From Paragorgia papillata (Eukaryota; Cnidaria; Anthozoa; Scleralcyonacea; Coralliidae), in contig JAWNZC010000345.1 of assembly GCA_035771165.1 (NCBI GenBank), positions 895,001 through 959,000 of the forward strand: DNA of 64,000 bases, given 5' to 3'. Each line of letters starts with the position of its first letter. Positions within the stretch are counted from its first letter, which is position 1. Position numbers and translations under genes: made by a program. The notes beneath the pieces are model-generated. The model worked only from the letters and a program-made list of their open reading frames with translations. It was not told the DNA's origin and made no database searches. This document shows positions 58,659 through 64,000 of the stretch, one piece after another.

Positions 58659-61600
58659 CTAAAAAATGAAAATATATACAATATTAACACAAAGCAATAA
58701 GTTATTAGACTAAGTAACACAGTGCTTTCTCAAACTCATTAATAATTCATGACTAATTAGCCAATCAGAGAAAAATATTTGGTCATGTGTACGGGTTTTG
58801 AAACCTGGTAAAGGTTGTGCCACATTTCTTAATTACAAATTCAACGTGAAACCATTGTCTAATCTAATACGTACCAATATCACCAAGTGATCCCTCTACT
58901 ATAATTGACGATTGAGAAGCCATTTCATAAACTTGTGTACCGTGTATTGTGTTTTAACGAGCGGTTGCAAACACTCGAGAGAACAACAAAAATCAATTGG
59001 CCTATTACCTCGTAATTTTCAATGTTCTCTTGTGTTTGTTAAAACATTTGAAAAACAATGAAAAATCACTTGGCTTGCAGCCTTGTGATTTCATTATTCT
59101 CTCATGTTTTACAAACACTCGAGAACAATGAAAATTACTCGGTTAACGGTTCTCGCTCGTAATTTTGCATTGTCCAATCCTCTCATGTTTGTAACCCCTG
59201 GTGAAACACTCCCACTCATTTATGAAATATTATATAATGAACTATATTCGAATAAATACTTATATCCAATGGTACCGTACTTATATGATTAATTTAGGAC
59301 CTAAATAAAATGGTTTTAAAAATGGGCATTTATTTGGGAAATAGTGCTTCTTTTGAAGAGGGGACACTTATTTAATTTTTGACAAAACATATATCTGAGT
59401 TGTATCAAAGCAAACTTTACTACCTGTCTATCAACTAGAGCAACCAATCTCAGCATGTGTAAGGCAAAACCTATTTTATAAAATACAGAGTTACAGAATA
59501 GTACTAACAGAAGAAGCCTCGAAGTTATTCCAGTTCATGTGATTCAGCAAGTTCTTTGCCTTGTTTCTTTGTGATCCACTCTTCTTTGCTTTAAATCAGT
59601 TTTATTAGCTACCAAGACACCTAAATATTCACACAATTGAATTATATTTATATCAGTGCAGAACACAAAGATTTGTTTGCAAACCAAATTTAAGAATCAT
59701 TAGCCCTATTGCCATGACAATAATATACTACAACCTACCAAGAATTGAGTTTGTAGTCTTTTTCTTTTGGCATCTATCAATCCATTTGACACAAGCATTA
59801 AATGATTCCTCATTGGTTACATCATAAATTATCATTATCATGTTCAGGATATCCCACTGAAAAAAAAGCCAAGAAAGTTACAATTATAACATGGACATTT
59901 TAAGAATCATAGATTATTATAGACCTTATTAAAAAATGGCCATCAAATAAAATTCTTTTTTATACATATAAATTATCTCTTATGAACCCATTTTCATGTG
60001 GAAATTCAAAAGAAAATTTATATGCATATAAAAGATTATAATATTTCAGAAGTCATGTCTATAGTAGCCTGCGTAGCAGGCATTCTGTTCTGGGGGGAGA
60101 GGGTTTTTTCTCTCACCTCTCGCACATGCTCCACTGGTGCCTCTCAAGCCTCTTTCTGCTACCCCTCTCTACAAGAACAGAATGCCTGCTATGCAGGCTA
60201 TGTCTATAGGCACTGTACTTACCGACTGTTGTACCAGATCTACAAAGATTTCTTTCCCAGAAGAGTCATAAAGATAAAATTCCTAATAACAATTAACAAT
60301 TAAAAATTAGGGGGGGGAAAGCTATATTTGTTTATACTAGTATTATCTAGTTGTTCTTAGTATTATGATATTCCGTGTACATGCATGCACATACACAGTA
60401 GTGTAATTCTATATTTAACTCATTACGGTATTTATTGCTGCCTAGGATGTCTAAGGGCAATCTCATTCCCAGAGCCCATGTTCCCCTTACCCAGCAGGTG
60501 GGAAATGAGAGGCTCTGGGATAATCTGTTCACATCATCACAGGATTCTTGTTATCCCAAAGAAGAGTAATCATGTTCATCAGGCAATGAAATATCGATGG
60601 GAAATGGATTATCCTACCCTGCGAGCAGAGCCTTTTTTTCCTTATTTCTTCGATGAGAGAGAGGAAGAAAAGTAGGCTCTGCTGTATTTGTAACTGGTTT
60701 CCATTGCGCATGTATGTCAGTTGCTTGGTTACAATCTCGAACCAAGTCCCAATCAGAGCAGAAAACAAAACGAGAACCGGTTAAACGGGTCTTAAATGGG
60801 TTACTTCATCCTAAATCTTGGACGAAGCCAAACACGAATACAGCAGAGCCTACTTTTCTTCCTCTCTCTCAGTGAAGAAATAAGGAAAAGAAGGCTCTGC
60901 TCGCAGGGTAGATTACCCCAGAGTCTCTCGTTTCCCAGGTGGGGAACGTGGGCTCTGGGAAAAGGGTTGACAGTGTAAAACAATAAAGGGGTCATTGTTT
61001 TGGATATGTTTTGGCCAGTTCAGGCAGGAATAGGTTAAATGTGTTGGTAACATGTACTGTCAAGTACGTACTTACCACACTGTCACTGGTTTCTGGGATA
61101 TTTACAACCTTCGTATGTATATCAACTCCCACAGTCTGGAATGAATAATATATTCTATTTATACCAAATAAGTGACTTACGTTCTAAATTTCTAATATAT
61201 TAATTTAAACCTGAATACCTGATACTTACCATGCTGTAGTTCTTAGAATATTGAGAACCATCACTGCAAAAATGATTGCACCATTGCACTTTTCCCTACA
61301 GTGGGATCACCTAGAAAATTAAAGTGTCAAGGCAATTGTATTTTTATGATGAACTCTCTGTATTAAATTTGAGTTTGATAAAAAGTTTAAAATATATGCA
61401 AATATGGAACGGATTCGGGTATTCTGAAGTTTGTACCCTTTAAATTTCATATATACTACAGTAAAACTAGTGAAAGAACGTGGTTTTTATGATCTATTAA
61501 AGCGTTAAAAAATGGATCCAAAAACAACAGTATTGGGCTGTTGGCCGGGCGCCATGTTGGACTTGTTGCCGTAGTGACGTAAATATATTGGTCTAGAATA

Positions 61601-61701
61601 CTTTAATATAACTACAAATATTTCAACTAATATCTTCAAGAAAGAAAAAAAAGGTCTCTTTTCTTACCAGCCACGATACATTTTGCGCGAAGAATAACCA
61701 T
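58560..61701 (-). CDS. IFT27: IFT27 (RABL4), Rab-like GTPase of the IFT-B complex (whole gene, 7 exons)
   Basis: Known role: a small GTPase pairing with IFT25 in ciliary IFT-B trains, needed for BBSome-dependent export. Exons (5' to 3'): 61701-61668, 61310-61230, 61135-61076, 60282-60223, 59856-59739, 59620-59509, 58658-58560. The joined product is 186 codons plus stop, the length of human IFT27. G1 is GDPTVGKS, the G3-like motif is DSSGKE (not DTAGQE, as usual for IFT27), G4 is NKTD, and the C-terminus reads HKLYQEKVEMMQ. All phases agree if three extra bases are discounted: one T near 61285 and two A in the 59509-59620 exon. There is no C-terminal prenylation cysteine, as in the family. ZNF207 begins 1.8 kb downstream on the same strand. 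Confidence 0.95.
59509..59620 (-). CDS. IFT27: IFT27 exon 6 (NKTD motif)
   Basis: Encodes VLVANKTDLKQRRVDHKETG, KELAESHELEYFEASS, then donor GTTAGT. Two extra A residues, in the AA pairs of ACAAGG and GAATAAC, create false stops. Removing both gives a continuous frame that joins exon 7 in phase. Confidence 0.9.
59739..59856 (-). CDS. IFT27: IFT27 exon 5
   Basis: Encodes WDILNMIMIIYDVTNEESFN followed by ACVKWIDRC and a Lys-rich stretch, phase 0 to 1. YDVTNEESF is identical to the human protein. Confidence 0.93.
60065..60200. mobile_element. TAGCCT palindrome with 9-bp target duplication
   Basis: TAGCCTGCGTAGCAGGCATT and mirror. TGTCTATAG at 60056-60064 and 60201-60209. Ends 22 bases from IFT27 exon 4. 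Confidence 0.92.
60223..60282 (-). CDS. IFT27: IFT27 exon 4 (G3-like motif)
   Basis: Sixty bases, phase 0 to 0: EFYLYDSSGKEIFVDLVQQS. The DSSGKE motif replaces DTAGQE of classical Rabs, the same deviation seen in human IFT27. Confidence 0.92.
60453..60970. mobile_element. Element with CAAxCTCATTCCCAGAGCCCA ends
   Basis: Inverted ends plus an inner palindrome with GCAGAGCCTxCTTTTC and AGAGAGAGGAAGAAAAG. IFT27 intron 3. Confidence 0.7.
61076..61135 (-). CDS. IFT27: IFT27 exon 3
   Basis: Sixty bases, phase 0 to 0: TVGVDIHTKVVNIPETSDSV. Aligns with human [20 protein letters not shown] without gaps (human sequence from memory). Confidence 0.92.
61230..61310 (-). CDS. IFT27: IFT27 exon 2 (P-loop)
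   Basis: Encodes DPTVGKSAMVQSF then CSDGSQYSKNYSM. A run of five T where four fit produces a false TGA within the exon. Acceptor TTCTAG, donor GTAAGT. Confidence 0.9.
61668..61701 (-). CDS. IFT27: IFT27 exon 1
   Basis: Encodes MVILRAKCIVAG up to the first base of Gly, donor GTAAGA, phase 1. Only 34 coding bases. It matches the beta-1 strand and start of the P-loop of the family, which fixes the start codon. Confidence 0.9.
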
Positions 61702-61889
61702 TTAATATCGGCGAAGAAAATTCTATAAGAAGATATTTCAGTATTTCACTGCGATTGTGCTAAGGTTTGAGTATGCAGTAGCAATCAGCGGTACACATTC
61801 GGACACTGATAAACTTCATGTAAATATTTTATGAGAGTTCAGTAACAAAACGTTGGGGGTGCATCCTGCAGATTTTAGCTAAATTCTCA

Positions 61890-62508
61890 GTTAGGGAGTT
61901 GTCATTATTTATGGGGAGGGGGGGTGGGGTGGGTGGTGGTTTGGCAAATGGGGAAAATCATGATTGAAAACTCTTTTGACCCCCCCCAAGATTACAAGCA
62001 AACTTTTAGAGCCCCCCCCCTTGATAATAGCCGAAACTTTTCTGACCTCACCCCCACCCCCACCCCCACCCCCCCAATTCATTCACGTGAACACACATTG
62101 TTCATGAAAGAAAAACTATAATTAAAACATGGCAATTGAGCTATTTCAGTTTGTTCAGTACGAATGATCATTCATCAATTTTCGTTTTAAAAAAAAATTT
62201 TTCCGTAAAACATAGTGACATTTATTCTCGATAATCTTCAGGCATTGCAAGTGCTTCAGATCTGCAGTTTCTAGGGGAAATATTTTGCCGCCTATTAATA
62301 ATTAGCAAAACTCATTAACAGCAATGAAACAGGTTTAATATTCAAAATGTAAAGAAACTAACATTTAATATAAAGTAATCAGTAGAATAAATAGTCATTC
62401 GCACTGCGTCGTTGGGACATCGTCTCCCATGGCGAGTAACCTGAGCATCAATTAAACTTTGAAAAAATCAGAACTCTAGACATGGTATTTAAGGTTCAAA
62501 TCTTTTTG

Positions 62509-62541
<33 letters not shown>

Positions 62542-62660
62542 TCTAGAGTTAAAACGTTTTTGACTCCCCTATATATGGGAGTGAAAACTTTGTTTGCCCC
62601 CCCCCCATTTGCCAACCCCCCTCCTCATCCAAGTCCGCCTCTCTTTCTCTGGCAGGCGCA
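61890..62660. repeat. G/C-run-rich element remnants upstream of IFT27
   Basis: GAGTTGTCATTATTTATGG plus G runs, then CCCCACCCCCACCCCC, and a poly-C run of 29 at 62511-62539. No exon found from 61.70 kb to the window end. Confidence 0.7.
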
Positions 62661-62894
62661 TGGCTAGCCTGCTAATGCAACTAGCCGGGCGAGTGTTTTT
62701 ATGTGAAATTTGTTTATAGTCCAAAGCTAATATTTTAAAGAAGTTTAGCTTCAAACTTCACGAAATTTACAAAAAAATAGTATATTCTTTCTGCACGTGC
62801 AAATAAGACCCCCGTTTACACTAGAGAAAAAGTATCCGGATTCACATTGTTTTTTTTGGCCTATAGTGTGCGTGAAAGTCAGTGTAATAAGCAG

Positions 62895-63392
62895 TTAAAG
62901 GGTATTGGCAATAAAAATTAAATTTGTCCCATTTGAAAGAACTCGTCAAATGGTATAAGAAGACCTTTTGTAATTTTTCTGTATCTTTCTTGTGTTTTGT
63001 AATATTGTCGACCAAAGACAGCGTGCTGTCCGCCAGGAAATTGGTGACGATCACAAGCAGGGTAAACCTGATGAAACTACTCCGTGGATGACCAAAAGGC
63101 TTTTTAAATGTTGTGGGTCAATTTAAAATGGAAATAGCGCAAACAAAATCGAGTTTCTAGCTCATGTCATGAGGTCGGCAAGATAAAAATTTCACTTTAC
63201 CCTGCTTATGTCGTCACATGCATGCATGTCGAAAATAATTCCAAGATGGCGGACAGCACGCAGCTGTCTTTGGTTCGAAATATTTCCAAAACCAAAACAG
63301 ATACGAAGAACATTGTAAAAGGTCTTCTTATACCAATTTGACGAGTTCTTTCAAATGAGACAAACTTAATTTTTATTGCCAATACCCTTTAA
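62895..63392. mobile_element. TTAA-bounded foldback (TTAAAGGGTATTGGC ends)
   Basis: Same family as 46012-46535. It shares TTAA at 63389-63392 with the next element. Confidence 0.88.
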
Positions 63393-63722
63393 AGTGCCTA
63401 TGTCATCCTCAGGGACTTTACATATTTATACTAACTGGAACATTCTGAGAAGATTTGTAATATTATCTTCTCAGGCGAAAATTTCATCTTCATGGATTTT
63501 TTTGCCGTTAAAGTTGACGGATAGTGACGTCGAAAGAGGAACTTGTCTATATGAAAACCACTTTACAGATTCCTCTTTTGACGTCCACTTCCGTCAACTT
63601 TAACGGAAAAAAATCCGATGAAGATGAAATTTTCGCCTGAAAAGATATATTACACATCTTCTCAGAATGTTCTAATTAGTATAAATAAGTAAAGTCCCTG
63701 AGGATGACATGAGGCACTTTAA
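63389..63722. mobile_element. TTAA-bounded foldback (TTAAAGTGCCTATGTCATCC family)
   Basis: 334 bases; TGACGTCG and TGACGTCC in the arms, AAAATTTCATCTTCATxGGA and mirror. Confidence 0.9.
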
Positions 63723-63913
63723 ACTAAAGCATAAGAGAAATTAAATATTGTAAACAAAAGCTTATACAGCCTAAAAGTTAATTTTTCGCATAGTATAGCT
63801 TAGAAACTTTACGAAATTTACAAATACTGGTATTTTGAACGTGTTCTTTATACTGCTCGTGTAAATGAATCTACGTGAAAGATTTTGAGAAGGATACAAG
63901 TGTTGGCGAAATG

Positions 63914-64000
63914 CAGGGCCGTATTAACCTATAAGCAGACTAAGTACGTGCTTTAGGGCCCCAGCAACGAAGGGGCACCCGGCACCAAGCAAATTTGTAA
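63914..64000 (+). mobile_element. Left end of an element cut by the window edge
   Basis: CAGGGCCGTATTAACCTATA then TTTAGGGCCCCAG is the kind of terminus seen on hAT-type elements. The rest lies outside the window. Confidence 0.45.

Overview
This is nuclear DNA from an invertebrate animal, most likely a cnidarian. It is AT-rich and intron-rich, and transposon-derived repeats fill most of it. The animal assignment rests on three conserved multi-exon genes. The cnidarian guess rests on a CxxC zinc-finger exon and a 5S-derived SINE of types I associate with cnidarian genomes, and is less certain.

Genes. All recognised exons of host genes are on the minus strand. (1) From window position 1 to about 28.96 kb lies a C2-domain plus coiled-coil gene, a CCDC33-like candidate whose 3' end is outside the window. 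Its exons were reconstructed by splice sites and matching phases from 19.6 kb down to base 1. Four more exons at 24.2-28.96 kb probably encode its N-terminus. (2) From 41.55 to 56.74 kb lies a complete eight-exon ZNF207/BuGZ gene, with two C2H2 fingers, a Pro/Met/Gly-rich middle, a GLEBS motif and a Gln run. (3) From 58.56 to 61.70 kb lies a complete seven-exon IFT27 (RABL4) gene. A CxxC zinc-finger first exon (3.8-4.2 kb) lies between inverted arms inside an intron of gene 1. A short first exon is present twice, in the two arms of a 3.56-kb inverted duplication at 29.85-33.42 kb.

Repeats. Introns and spacers hold palindromic (foldback) elements, many nested. Several families are defined here from the sequence itself: elements bounded by TTAA, which abut in chains and often carry TGACGTCA; elements starting TAGCCT with perfect 9-bp target duplications; elements built internally from iterated short palindromes; G/C-rich elements nested three deep; a 5S-rRNA-derived SINE; a tRNA-derived SINE; and hammerhead-like motifs typical of Penelope-like retroelement ends. 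Large tandem arrays occupy introns of gene 1: a 2.1-kb array of a 20-bp unit, a 0.9-kb GGTGGGTGTAGTAAGTA array, and tetra- and trinucleotide arrays.

Sequence quality. ZNF207, IFT27 and the zinc-finger exon show about ten single-base frame breaks. All but one are extra bases in short homopolymers, and the surrounding protein is strongly conserved. I read these as uncorrected assembly errors rather than pseudogenes. The practical consequence is that automated gene calls will fail here.

How the genes relate: IFT27 is a ciliary transport GTPase, ZNF207 is a spindle/kinetochore factor, and the C2/coiled-coil gene is of unknown role. Nothing suggests they work as a unit; they are simply neighbours with repeat-expanded introns.
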